Positions 33,403 through 44,227 of a stretch of DNA of 64,000 bases are shown here, piece by piece. Source of the DNA: Lateolabrax maculatus (taxonomy: Eukaryota > Chordata > Actinopteri > Acropomatiformes > Lateolabracidae); assembly GCA_031216445.1 (NCBI GenBank), contig CM062206.1, positions 24,085,501-24,149,500 of the forward strand. Direction: 5' to 3'. Below the pieces are notes generated by a model, which was not told where the DNA came from, did no database searches, and saw only the letters and a program-made list of their open reading frames with translations. A program made the translations under genes and the position numbers. Every line of letters starts with the position of its first letter. Within the stretch, counting starts at the first letter, position 1.

Positions 33403-35597
33403 AGTCAAGTCAAGTCAAGTCAATTTTATTTGTATAGCGCCAAATCATAACAAAAGTTATCTCAAGACGCTTTCACATAGAGTAGGTCTAGACCATACTC
33501 TTTAAAATATTATTTACAGAGACCCAACAGTTCCCACCATGAGCAAGCACTTGGCGACAGTGGCGAGGAAAAACTCCCTTTTAACAGGTAGAAACCTCGA
33601 GCAGAACCAGGCTCTGGGTGGGCGGCCATCTGCATCGACCGAGTTGGGTTGAAAGGGGAGGAGAGAGGGGGAGAGGGGAGACAGAACAGGAGGAGAGACA
33701 ACAAATCAGACTAATAATAATAACAACTGCAGCAGTGAGTGTGGAGCAGGAACATGGGGGCAGTAGACGGCCGGCAATCACAGATCCAGACTCTACAGCT
33801 CCAGAGGCAGAAATACCTGCAGAAAGTGAGAAGGCGAAAAAACACAGAAAGCACAAGGACTACCAGGAAGAAATGGAGTTGGTAGCCTGTATTAGTGGGA
33901 TAGGAATGCGTACAGATAGAGAGGGAGAGGAGGAGAGAGAAGCTCAGTGCGTCCTAGGAAGTCCCCCAGCAGTCTTAAGCCTATAACAGCATAACTAAGG
34001 GATGGTTCAGGACTCACCTGAGCCAGCCCTAACTATAGGCTTTATCAAAAAGGAACGTTTTTAGCATACTCTTAAACGAAGAGAGGGTGTCTGCCTCCCG
34101 AACCCAAATTGGGAGCTGATTCCACAGAAGAGGAGCTTGATAACTAAAGGCTCTGGCTCCCATTCTACTTTTAGAAACTTTAGGTACCACAAGTAACCCT
34201 GCATTCTGTGAGCGTAGTGCTCTAGTGGGGTAATACGGTACTATCAGCTCTTTAAGATATGATGGTGCCTGACCAATAAGAGCTTTGTAAGTGAGGAGGA
34301 CGACCTTAAATTCTATTCTAGATTTCACAGGGAGCCAGTGCAGAGAAGCTAATATCGGAGAAATATGTTCTCTTTTGCTAGTTCCTGTCAGTACACGTGC
34401 AGCCGCATTCTGGATCAGCTGAAGAGTCTTTAGAGACTTATCGGGGCAACCCGATAATAAAGAATTACAGTAATCTAACCTAGAAGTAACAAATGCATGA
34501 ACTAGTTTTTCTGCATCTTTTTGAGACAGGATATGCCTGATTTTTATAATGTTACGTAAATGGAAGAAGGCAGTCCTTGAAGTCTGTTTTATATGGGTAT
34601 TAAAGGACATGTCCTGATCAAAGATTACTCCTAGACTCCTTACAGCGGTGCTAGAGGCCAGGGCAATGCCATCTAGAGTAACTATATCTATACATAGTGC
34701 GTCTCGCAGGTGTTTAGGACCCAGAACAATAACTTCAGTTTTGTCTGAGTTTAACAGCAAGAAATTGCAGGTCATCCAGTCTTTTATGTCCTTAATACAT
34801 GCCTGAAGCTTGGCTAACTTACCGGTTTCATCTGGCTTTATCGATAAGTATAACTGAGTATCATCTGCATAGCAGTGAAAGTTTATGGAGTGTTTCCTGA
34901 TAATATTGCCTAAAGGAAGCATATACAAGGTAAATAAAAGTGGTCCGAGCACTGAACCTTGTGGAACTCCATGACTAACTTCCGTGTGCACGGAGGATTC
35001 ATCATTTACGTGGACAAACTGAAATCTATCCGATAAATACGACTGAAACCAGCTTAGTGCGGGTCCTTTGACGCCAATCAAATGCTCCAGTCTCTGTAAT
35101 AGGATACAATGGTCAATGGTATCGAAAGCGGCACTGAGATCTAACAGAACAAGTACAGAGACAAATCCTTTATCTGACGCAATCAAAAGGTCGTTTGTCA
35201 CTTTCACCAGTGCTGTCTCTGTGCTGTGAAATTCCCTAAATCCTGACTGAAAATCCTCAAATAAACTATTGCTGTTTAGAAAGTCACATAACTGATTAAC
35301 GACCACTTTCTCAAGGATTTTGGAGAGAAAGGGAAGGTTAGATATAGGTCTATAATTGGCTAAAACCCCTGGATCAAGCGTAGGCTTTTTAAGAAGAGGT
35401 TTAATTACAGCTACTTTGAAGGACTGTGGTACATAGCCTGTTAATAAAGACAGATTGATCATGTCTAGAAAAGAAGTGCTAACTAAGGGTAAAACTTCTT
35501 TAAGCAGCCTGGTTGGGATGGGGTCTAAGAGGCAGGTTGTTGGTTTAGACGAAGAAATCATTGAAGTTAGTTGGTGAAGGTCAATTGGAGAAAAACA
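33403..35597 (-). mobile_element. L2-type LINE, 5'-truncated, with 3' UTR and (TTGAC)n tail
   Basis: A minus-strand non-LTR retrotransposon copy. From 5' to 3' it has the RT frame (35597 to 34029), a 3' UTR of about 625 bp (34028-33423) and a tail of four TTGAC units (33422-33403). The endonuclease and any ORF1 are missing, so the insertion is 5'-truncated at about 35597 between linker and RT. The 3' UTR is nearly identical to the copy at 11221-11499. No convincing target-site duplication was found; flanks share only a weak ATTAA. The 122-codon plus ORF at 33618-33986 is antisense UTR. Confidence 0.88.
34029..35561 (-). CDS. Reverse transcriptase domain of L2-type LINE (partial ORF2)
   Basis: 510 codons open from ATG; the frame is also open upstream of this ATG to the truncation point (FSPIDLHQLTS precedes it), so the ATG is merely the first remaining one. 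RT blocks in order: PLLKKPTLDP and NYRPISNLPF (residues 54-76), FQSGFR and HSTETAL (104-118), DLSAAFDTID with the first catalytic Asp (141-150), GVPQGSVLGP (198-207) and FHCYADDTQLY with the catalytic YADD (228-238). The C-terminal thumb region and LSCCPDKSL-like 'LLSGCPDKSL' segment follow, ending FLFDKAYS. No stop or frameshift is present. The product would copy element RNA at a nicked target but lacks endonuclease, so it cannot be autonomous. Confidence 0.85.
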   Translation of the reverse strand: MISSSKPTTCLLDPIPTRLLKEVLPLVSTSFLDMINLSLLTGYVPQSFKVAVIKPLLKKPTLDPGVLANYRPISNLPFLSKILEKVVVNQLCDFLNSNSLFEDFQSGFREFHSTETALVKVTNDLLIASDKGFVSVLVLLDLSAAFDTIDHCILLQRLEHLIGVKGPALSWFQSYLSDRFQFVHVNDESSVHTEVSHGVPQGSVLGPLLFTLYMLPLGNIIRKHSINFHCYADDTQLYLSIKPDETGKLAKLQACIKDIKDWMTCNFLLLNSDKTEVIVLGPKHLRDALCIDIVTLDGIALASSTAVRSLGVIFDQDMSFNTHIKQTSRTAFFHLRNIIKIRHILSQKDAEKLVHAFVTSRLDYCNSLLSGCPDKSLKTLQLIQNAAARVLTGTSKREHISPILASLHWLPVKSRIEFKVVLLTYKALIGQAPSYLKELIVPYYPTRALRSQNAGLLVVPKVSKSRMGARAFSYQAPLLWNQLPIWVREADTLSSFKSMLKTFLFDKAYS

Positions 35598-36640
35598 GTA
35601 TTAACAAAGGTAAATACAATTTGACTGATCTTCCCACAGATTTGTGTCATTAACAGTATTTTACTTGAATCAGAAATGAAGCAGGCCAATGTTTATTGTG
35701 TGTGGATAAGTTCTGTTATATTTCTAGTTCTGTAACTATAAGCCCTCACTTGCTGATTGGTATTATGAAATCTGCCCTCAGATACAACCATAAAACTGTT
35801 TTATAAATGCATTTATTCTAGAATGAATGAAACAAAAACAAAAAAATAAATAAACATTAGGCTTTGTTTTCACAGTCCCCATTAAGCAGTGCTGGAAAAA
35901 ACTAGCCTACGGTTGAACCTAATTCTGATCCCTGCTGTAGGAGATGCAACCTCCAGGAGAGTCTGTTTGTGCATCTGTCTCCCTACAGGCAAAAAAACTC
36001 AACCTGTGTCACTTGACAGTGTACTGTACTTTATAGTTCTGTTAATTGTGTAAAGTCTGCTTTGTGTGATTGTTCCTTTACCCAGGGACCTAGGACCTTT
36101 GGGGTGCCCTGTACATTTTAGCAGACAGCATTTATATGATAAAAGTTAGATGAGGTTTCCATGTTGACTTTGGAGAGTCAGTATTTATTTTACATGGTTT
36201 ATTTTGTTAGATTTGAGACTGTTCTGATTACATAGTGTGGATTTATATGCACCGCATTGGTTCACTTGTATGCTGACAATATACTCTGATGGGGCCACAA
36301 CACCAAAAGGACAATGTTTTTCTACCTGTAACTTTTTATTGATGTTTAATTCCCTTCTCCATCATTTAGACAGCCTGAGGTTTTTAAAAAATGTACACAA
36401 TAGTATAAAAAGCAAAAAATATCCAATGTAATTTTAAATAAACAAAGATTATGTTGTTCTTGATAATTTGATTATTGTATCATAAAAAACATTGTACAAA
36501 ATATAAAACATCCATTCACAAAAGTTGGATGGAAATGGCAGATTAATGAAGTGGAGCCTTAAACTATAAACTATTAATGAATTTATGCATATAACTTCAG
36601 TCACCTTATTTGCTGCCCTCTGTAGCCTCAAAAAAAAAAA
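35598..36640. other. No recognisable feature
   Basis: AT-rich, no long frames or recognisable repeats. Confidence 0.5.
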
Positions 36641-36892
36641 TATATGTGTGTATATATACACACATACACACACATACATATATACATACACACACATACA
36701 TATATACACACACATATATATACACACACACACACATACACATATATACACATACGCACACATACATACACACACACACACATACACATATATACACACA
36801 CGCACACATATATACACACACGCACACATATATACACACACGCACACATACATATATACACACACGCACACATATATACACACACGCACACA

Positions 36893-36926
<34 letters not shown>

Positions 36927-37112
36927 TACACATATATACACATACGCACACATACATACACATACGCACACACATACACACACACACACATACACACACA
37001 CACACACATACACACACACACACATATACATACACATACACACACATACACATACACACATATAGATATATATATAGAGAGAGAGACAGAGCGCGAGCGA
37101 GCGATAGATAGA
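36641..37112. repeat. CA/TA-rich minisatellite
   Basis: About 430 bp of alternating purine-pyrimidine sequence built from CACA, CATA and TATA pieces, with a higher-order unit of about 20 bp (CACACGCACACATATATACA) repeated several times between 36780 and 36910. It ends in TATAGATATATATATAGAGA, a GCGAGCGAGC patch and TAGATAGATCTATCTA. It contains almost no stops in six frames, so all ORFs across it are artefacts. Length polymorphism is expected. Confidence 0.95.
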
Positions 37113-38594
37113 TCTATCTATGAAATGTTACTCTCCCTCTGCTTTATTCTTTGATCATAGCCTTTGCTCAAACGGAGTCATGAAGTCAAATCTGCCCCGT
37201 TTTGTTGGTGGCAGCCCTGCTGTGGGGGGCTTACACATGCAGTTGTCAAGATCATGCACAGATTGACCTTATCGTGACCTCAACCTGTGACAAACTTTAA
37301 TAGCACCCTCTATCGACCAGTTTCCGTACTCATTAGTCTAATGGAATGGACATTTGTAACCCACACAAGCTTCTCTTTCTTGCCTCTTCATAAATCTTGC
37401 AACTCTTAACCTGGCTGAATTCCTGCTCAATGAGATATGCTGTTGGGGAAAGCAAGAAGAGGCAGCCTGGTCTTCTCCCAGAGAGCTGGGGAACGCTTGG
37501 CATATTTTAATCTTTGGTGTAAACTCTTAAACAAATGCCCCCTTTCAAAAATCGCATCCAGCGCCCCCGACATTCTCTGAACCCCCCCGGTGAGAGACAC
37601 TGGTCTAGAAGAACTGGCCGTTGACTGCTATGCTAACGTTAGCTAGCCAAGATAGCTGGACACTTCACTTTGTGTTCACAACTGAAAACAAGAGTAGACA
37701 ACCTGAACAGGAACACCCTGTCAGTGGTGAAGAAAACCACAAAGGCCTGCTGCGATGTTGGACAATAGCCAGCACTATTAAGAAATTGTGCAAAAAAACG
37801 ATGGCTATGGCTGTTTAAGCTGGCAGCCGAGCAAGCTACCCGACGGAGAAACAAGAGTGCCTACGTGAAAGGAGAAGCTTAAAAGCATTTTTACTCCATT
37901 TTTACTCATTTCACTCCACCTGTGCAGTAGACAAGAGGGGAGGGCAATCCTCGGTGACATCAAAAGAGAATCTGGAGATGTGGACCCCGCCCTTGCGTCG
38001 CATTGGTGATGATTGCCTTAAGTCAAGATTCACTTTTCCCTCTGGCTGATGCAAGTAATTATTTTGTGATATTGCCATCATAACATATAGATTCTTAGTA
38101 GTTCTTTGTGGGGAAATTAGGACACACGCCAATCTGTTTAGATAGTTGGAGAGCAAATTGAGCTTCAATGTTACTCACTTTCGCTGCTCCAGCTTAGTCA
38201 GCCTTGTCACAATACAAGAAGTATGCATGGAACGAACGAGATGCGATAGTTTCTTGCAACAATGGAAAACAAATATGCAGCCACCTTGACCACCAAAAAA
38301 CAAAACGAAAGAAAAGAATATTCTGCAAAAAGTCTGCACGGAAAAAAGAAAACACAGAGGCAACAGAGCAAAGAGGCTCCTGGGAAATGTATTAAAAAAA
38401 ACCCAGACATAACAGACAGAAATCAACATAGTTGCTTTAACACTTAAAACATTACATAACACACTTTGTTTACTCTTGAAGACTGCAGACAAATATGCAA
38501 TGTCCTCACAGATTTTTTCTTTTGATTTGTCTTTGTCTGAAATGTAATTACTTTTTGTGAACAATTAAGTGTGATACAGAAATATGTCTTTAAG
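37113..38594. other. No recognisable feature
   Basis: Mixed composition. A GCTAACGTTAGCTAGC-like patch at about 37630 is typical of fish non-coding repeats, but no family could be named. Confidence 0.4.
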
Positions 38595-38749
38595 GAGATT
38601 CCATTCTGGCACCAAAGAAATGGATGCTGAACTTTGAGAACCCAGTCCCATCCAGCTGGACTTCTCTGCCCTGGCTGTCTTCTTTGGATCACTTTGTGTT
38701 TAACATTGAGTACCAAGGGGAGGCAGCTTCAACCCAGGCGTTCATAGAG
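38595..38749 (+). other. Possible isolated exon
   Basis: An open stretch reading DSILAPKKWMLNFENPVP then SSWTSLPWLSSLDHFVFNIE and YQGEAASTQAFIE looks protein-like. It is preceded by TAAG (acceptor AG at 38593-38594) and followed by GAG|GTAAAT (donor GT at 38750). The polypyrimidine tract before the acceptor is weak and no partner exon was recognised, so this may be chance. Confidence 0.15.
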
Positions 38750-38814
38750 GTAAATACTGTTCATCCACTGTACCTGGCTCACCAACTGTTTCTTTACATA
38801 TTAAAGAGGGAGGC

Positions 38815-39238
38815 CACCCATTTTAAGAATTCACATAAGTTATCCCTGTCAGTCAGGACAGCTCAGTCAATAATTGTAAACATGAGCCACTTGTTCCTAA
38901 AGCTAGAAATCGTATAGAGAACTCTTCAGTTTTTTAGGTTATCTCTATGTAAAAACAGGGGCATATAGAATGAATGGGGTACTGACTCTGTAGAACTATA
39001 AAAAGTTCTCACACCCAAAGTATGTTTCTACTCTAGTGTTTGGAACAGATCTAAAATGGAAGTTTTACCTCTTTTGGGTGTAAGAGCGCTAACAAACATT
39101 TTATTGGCCCACAGAAATCAGCCCCAATCATTGTCGATGGAGCTCTGATTTCTAGCTTTAGGGGAGGCTGATGCATGCACAAATATTGACTGTCCAGGGG
39201 CTTAAGAAATACCCATATGAATTCTTAAAATGGATGGC
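38815..39238. mobile_element. Fold-back / MITE-like element with ~95-bp inverted arms
   Basis: The left arm (38815-38911) and right arm (39147-39238) are diverged inverted repeats. CACCCATTTTAAGAATTCA at the left matches GAATTCTTAAAATGGATGG at the right, and CCTAAAGCTAGAAATC matches GATTTCTAGCTTTAGG. The middle shows GACAG..CAGTCAATA against TATTGACTGTCC. The spacer of about 235 bp has no ORF. This is the layout of a non-autonomous DNA transposon. A target duplication could not be identified. Confidence 0.65.
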
Positions 39239-40610
39239 ATTCACAGAAGTGAACAAAGCATTCACTGAAGTGGTCGAAATCAAAAGACCCATCTGTTGCT
39301 TGTACCTGTGTGGCTGGTGAGGCCACAGTGGTTGGAGCTTGTGAAAAGTGAGTGGGAGACAAGAGACTAACCTAGCAAAGTAGATCTCTACTACAGTCAG
39401 CTTGCAGGTTTTGCTCAAGCAAGTAAGAGTAGGACCTCTAGGTGACCCAATTTTGTTGTACTTTAAGCTCAAGCTGTAATATTGGCTAATTGCTATTTAG
39501 AAAGTGTCAACTTGGCTCTGATTGTCAAACTATTGTCAGGTACACCAAAGTATTTACCATCTCTGGGGCAAAGATTAGGGGTAAGAGACAGAGGCTCCAT
39601 CTTTAAAGACAATCTGTTTATTAAGCTACTACACATTTCATTCGTACACTTTGTGTATGTCATGAAATATTTCTATTAGTAACAGCAATGAGTGTACTAC
39701 TAATTTCAGTGACTTTTCATGTCCGATTTCTCCATTGAATCGGATAGTAAAATTGGAAGGGGAAAATATCACCGAAAACGCACCTATCTGTACTCTCACT
39801 TATAGACACAGCACAAAGTATATTTCTTTGAATACTCAGGGACTGGACAACACAATACTACGCAAATCAACTGCACATCACATACTGTGTGAAACGTAGA
39901 GTCCACTGTACACCTAAAATCCCATTAAATCCCATTCAAAGGTATTAAGGATCATTGTCTGTGTTGTAAGCAGGAAATAAAATAATTTCATGAATGTCCA
40001 CTTAATGATTTGCAACCAAATATTAAATATGACCACTTTAGTTTATGTTAAGAATTCGTTTTGGTCTCCTTAAATGGGGCAGCCATGTCTAAAAATGGCT
40101 ACAATTCCTATGTAATTCACCCAATATGGATGTAAACACCCTGAAATTAAAGGCAAATCAAAATTTAGTTTGAGGTAACTTCAATTAGATGAGTAGATAA
40201 ATGTAGCCCAGTGGATTAAAAAGTACCTAAAATGAAAATTGTCATTGACACATGAAAATAAGTACCTAAAACTGTACTTAAGTGTTGCACTTGAGTATCC
40301 AAACAGATTAGATAAGAACACTTTGTACATCTAGCTGAAAAAAGTTTCATTGATTCATATGTATTAGAGAGATAGATAGAAAGAAAGAGGCATGGCCACC
40401 ATGGTAGACAGAAAGGCAGACAAACAGACCAACAACCCAACCTTCAGAGGGACCAACAGACACCAATACTGATCCAGTGATTAAACAGAAGCAGACAGAT
40501 GACAGAATCATGGCACGGCGGCCTTAAGAAAAAAATGGGTCGGGCTACATCCCAAGAATGTTCACAAAGGAGGTGAAGATATAATTTCATCAGCCCTTTG
40601 AGCATCTGCT
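39239..40610. other. No recognisable feature
   Basis: AT-rich; nothing recognised. Confidence 0.5.
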
Positions 40611-40755
40611 TGGGTGGCCTGGTGGCCTAGAGGTTTAAGGTGCTCACCATAAACTGCAACATCTTCAGTTTAAGTCCAGCTGCATGTCATTCCTCTCCCC
40701 TCAGTTCCTGTCATTTGTCATCTTGACAAAAACATTTTGCCTTCAAAATAAATGC
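40611..40755 (+). mobile_element. tRNA-derived SINE copy
   Basis: TGGCCTAGAGGTTTAAGG fits a degenerate A box and CAGTTTAAGTCCAGC a degenerate B box of an RNA polymerase III promoter, about 35 bp apart. They are followed by GCTGCATGTCATTCCTCTCC and CTGTCATTTGTCATCTTGAC, the body of a SINE I recognise from percomorph fishes, and by an AAAATAAATGC 3' end. The usual bases between B box and GCTGCATGTCATT are shortened. A related fragment is at 62976-63070. Confidence 0.65.
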
Positions 40756-41583
40756 AGAGGAAAGTCCACATTGACTATGGTGTCACAATTGATTTGAGAC
40801 AGAAATATGGAGACTGCATTAAGCCTAGCTGAGGTAATGAAGCAGCCAGGTACAGTAGATAGAGCTGCTGTTAGCAGGCAGATCCAGCAGTTAACACCAT
40901 GTTTTATATAAAACCAGTAAACATCTTAAAGGAAGTCTTTGTCTTACAACATAGCTCTTATTTGTGTAAGTTGTGTATTAGGTGTGTTGTTATTCACAGC
41001 TTAAATTCAGACATATTTTGTAAATACAAAGGGAAGCCACAGAGAAGGTGAGAGCTGTTTCAGAGTGCTTTTTCCTTGAAGGAGCTGCTACCTGAACAGA
41101 GAGTTGCAGATATTACTGTGTCTGTTGAAAATGCACATAAACACAGCACCATACATGCTAATTAAGATGCTAAGTTAGCTGATCTTGGCAGCCACAGTGG
41201 TCAGTCCTATACAACGTATGAAGCGAAAGTTAGCAGTGCAGCTAGCACCTTAAGCAGGCATGCGAGCGGTGTAGTGTTTGATGCCACACTGAGCACTGCT
41301 AACACATTAGTGATGTGTGGCATCTCATGGGGGTTACTTACCTATGACCTCCTTCTCAAGCAAAACAGTCTGTGGTGGAACCCAAAGCTATTTATACTTC
41401 CTGACTGTTCCATGTTTGAGAAACAGAGGGGGAAATGATGTGCCTTTTGTGTAGTTTCTGTTTGTTAGAAGCAGCATATTGTATACATATCTAATATTTC
41501 TATTGTTTATTAATTTATAAGGGTGATTTGTATAATGTATAATATTAATTTGGCCAAATAATGTGTGTTTATGTATATGTGTG
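40756..41583. other. No recognisable feature
   Basis: No coding or repeat evidence. Confidence 0.45.
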
Positions 41584-42004
41584 TAGTGACCTTCCCACTG
41601 ATGGTTTAGTCCACCCTAATTAGTTGATGGCAGAGTATTTAAGGGGTAGTTGGGGCAGGGGCTTTTCTTATTTTTTATTTTGTGCCTCCTCCCTCCGCTC
41701 CATCCTCCTGCCTGTGACCTGGAAATTCATGTCAGTGCGGCATCTTAAAGGATGTCTCAGTTCCTTAAATGCATCCAGAGAGAGGAGCCTTTCCGGAGAA
41801 GCTATGAGCGAGGATGCACAGGCGTATCCTTCGTGGAAGTCTTTTCGGCGACCGTGACGTATAAAAGAGGAGTGACACACAGCATGAAAATACAAACTTT
41901 GGCTGGAGCAGGACTTTGCAAATGTAGCGTGTTGTGTGAGTGTTGTGTGAGTTGTGTTAGTTATTTAAGATAATAAAATGCATGATCCAACTTTCTGCCT
42001 TTTA
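41584..42004 (+). mobile_element. Possible solo LTR or LTR-like promoter unit
   Basis: A TATTTAAG box at 41636-41643 lies about 335 bp upstream of an AATAAA at 41972-41977. This is the spacing of promoter and polyadenylation signals within an LTR. The unit sits inside a TATATGTG-rich microsatellite, with similar sequence on both sides (41570-41583 and 42005-42030), as if inserted into it. Ends and target duplication are not resolvable in that simple sequence. The short ORFs inside are not recognisable. Confidence 0.3.
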
Positions 42005-42175
42005 CTGTATATTTATATGTGTGTGTACATATATATACATATACATATATGTGTATATATTTATGTATATGTATATATGTATATGTATATATAATATATA
42101 TGCATATGTATATAATATGTGTATATATGTACATATGTATATGTAACTATATGTGTATATATATAAATGTATAGG
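42005..42175. repeat. ATATGT-rich microsatellite
   Basis: Irregular ATAT, ATGT and ACAT units over about 170 bp. Confidence 0.9.
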
Positions 42176-42180
42176 TACGA

Positions 42181-44227
42181 GTTGAAAAATGCCCTTGGAG
42201 GGAAGTACGGCTCCAGGACAAGACCAACTATGCTATGCTATGTTTAGACAATTCAAGGATTAAGTCTTGAAAATTATATTAAACCTGTTTGATAAGATAT
42301 GGAGAAAAGTGCTCTGATACTACCTTTGAGTAAGCATGGTAGCGAAACAGCTAATGCAGGAAAGCACAGGCCTATAGCATTAACACATCACTTGTGTAAA
42401 TGAAAGTAAAAGATAATTGTTCGTTGATTGTCATACTTTTTAGAACAAAGAGGATTGCTAAGCACATATCAAAGTGCATTTCATAAAGGAAGATCCACAG
42501 TAGACGGTAGATGCTTTTGTTAAAGTAAGTAATGAGGCAGGAAAAGCAGTCAGATGAAAGAGGTCATGGCTAAAGTGTGTTTCGATAATGAGAAAGCTTA
42601 CAACTCAACATAGAGAGAAGGACTCCTGATTAAAACCCAGTTGTATAACCTTCCGCCAATACCCAATTTATGCATTTAAAACTTCCTGTCTAATCAGACA
42701 GTCCGTGTTAAAGTCAGAGCTGCTGTTTCAGATGATTTAGATATTGTAAATTCTATTACTCAATGAAGTGCTATCAGCCCTATTCTGTTTTACATTCTGA
42801 GAATTTTTTTTTCTTTTTAATGTTGGTAGAGATATTGGGTCAACACTTTGTGCACATGATAGGGCTATGTGGAAAATATGGAAAACATTGTGACTAATAG
42901 CTTTCATAGTGAAATATGTTACATGTTCTTTACCAGCTACATGTTGTGTAGCTTAAATTGTAGTTTCTGGTTATGCAGAAAAAATCACTACTGGATATTT
43001 ATAGGGTCTTGACACGATCAGGTATTGATTATGGGGTTATGGTATATAGAGCAGCAGCCAAGAGTATTTTGGAAAACCTACACAGAACACAGTCCAGAGC
43101 TCTAAAACACAGTATTGGTGCAGTTAAAACAACTCCTACCAACTGGAAGCTGACGAATTACCTTTCAAACTTGTCACTGGCACACTGGGTTATGTTAAGG
43201 GGGTCTGGAGAGGAACTACCTGCAACAAAGGTGCTTTTAAAGGTTTAAATAAGTTACATTATGGGCCAAAATCTGTGTGGGGTAATGTTCCTTCATGGAT
43301 ATTTCCAGTGCCCAGTGTGGACTTGTGGTGTAGAAGAGAGAATGGATTGAAAGGAATGTGGATAGCACTGGATATTTGATTCAAGATTATGTGAAGAGGA
43401 ATTATTATATCTATATAATCTATCTATATCTATATGCTAATATTTACAGATGGATCTAAAGATCAAGGGAGTGGACTTGCAGAGGCAGGAGTGTACATAC
43501 CTTAGTGTGATGTAGTCAAATGAGACCTAATGATAGATGTATTTTCAGCATTTACATAAGAGGTAAGGGCTGAGAGAGTTGTCATCTGTTCAGACTCTAC
43601 TGCAGCTCTTAATAGTTTGATTTGAAAAGAAACAATTATTTATGGAAATATTTACTATCATTCTGAGAATACAAAAAGTTGTAATTATTGTACAATTTTG
43701 TGGAGTCCCTGCTCATGTTGGTGAGGAGGGTAATGAGAAAGTGGATGAGATTGCAAAGAGAGTGCTGGAATTAAATGATGATGAAATAATGAAAGTTCCC
43801 ATTGGAAAAGGTGAGGCCAAATTGTTCATAAGAGAAGCAGTGAAGGACTCGTGGCAAAGCGAGCGGGACACAGATATCAAAGGGAGACACTGTTACAGGA
43901 TAGAGAAATCAATCAAGTTGGTTGGTTTTTCGAGGATTAAGATTGGACATACTGGATTAAAATCAACTCTTTATTTCCTGGCAAAGTGCATATCAGATAC
44001 ATGTGCTGTTTGTAATGTTCCTGAAAATGTTGAGCATGTCATTAAGAGGTACAGTAAATATAATTCAGAGGGGTACCTACGTGATAAAATAGACAAGTTA
44101 GGCCAGGATGGAACTTGGAAGGGATTTTAAGGATGAGTGAGAAAATTATGGAATGCTGCAAGGCTCTCTTTAGTTTTTGTAAAGATACAGGATTAAATTG
44201 TAAGATGTAGTTTTTTTTTTATATTTA
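42181..44227 (+). mobile_element. I-clade (Nimb-like) LINE remnant with RNase H
   Basis: Decayed coding sequence of a non-LTR retrotransposon. RT pieces: PGQDQLCYAMF near 42210, KHRPIALT-like AQAYSI frames near 42360, FIKEDPQ near 42485, VCFDNEKAY near 42580, and FLSNQTVRVKV then SAISPILF near 42690-42785. After that come IDYGVMVYRAAAKS at 43020, an RNase H domain with IFTDGSKDQGSGLAEAGVYI at 43440, VRAERVVICSDSTAALNSL at 43565 and GVPAHVGEEGNEKVDEIAKR at 43695, and a Cys/His tail CAVCNVPENVEH at 44000. An RNase H domain downstream of RT is characteristic of the I clade. Many stops and shifts make it inactive. A Tc1-like element is inserted in its 3' UTR. Confidence 0.78.
43436..44208 (+). 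pseudogene. RNase H and C-terminal part of I-clade ORF2
   Basis: The RNase H catalytic acids are visible: D in FTDGS (43447), E in EVRAE after a TAAG break (about 43560), D in CSDST (43590) and D in EKVDEIAK (43745), so the domain was complete before decay. A 162-codon open frame, 43642-44130, covers its end and the Cys/His tail. A shift near 44120 is needed to reach the C-terminal ALFSFCKDTGLNCKM and the TAG stop at 44206-44208. The role in the living element is removal of RNA from the RNA-DNA hybrid. Confidence 0.75.

Noticed and set aside
33618..33986. 122-codon plus-strand ORF
   Set aside because: It is antisense to the 3' UTR of the L2-type LINE and follows its purine-rich tract.
36449..37154. 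Long overlapping ORFs on both strands through the CA/TA repeat
   Set aside because: Low-complexity sequence lacking stop codons in all frames; no protein-like content.
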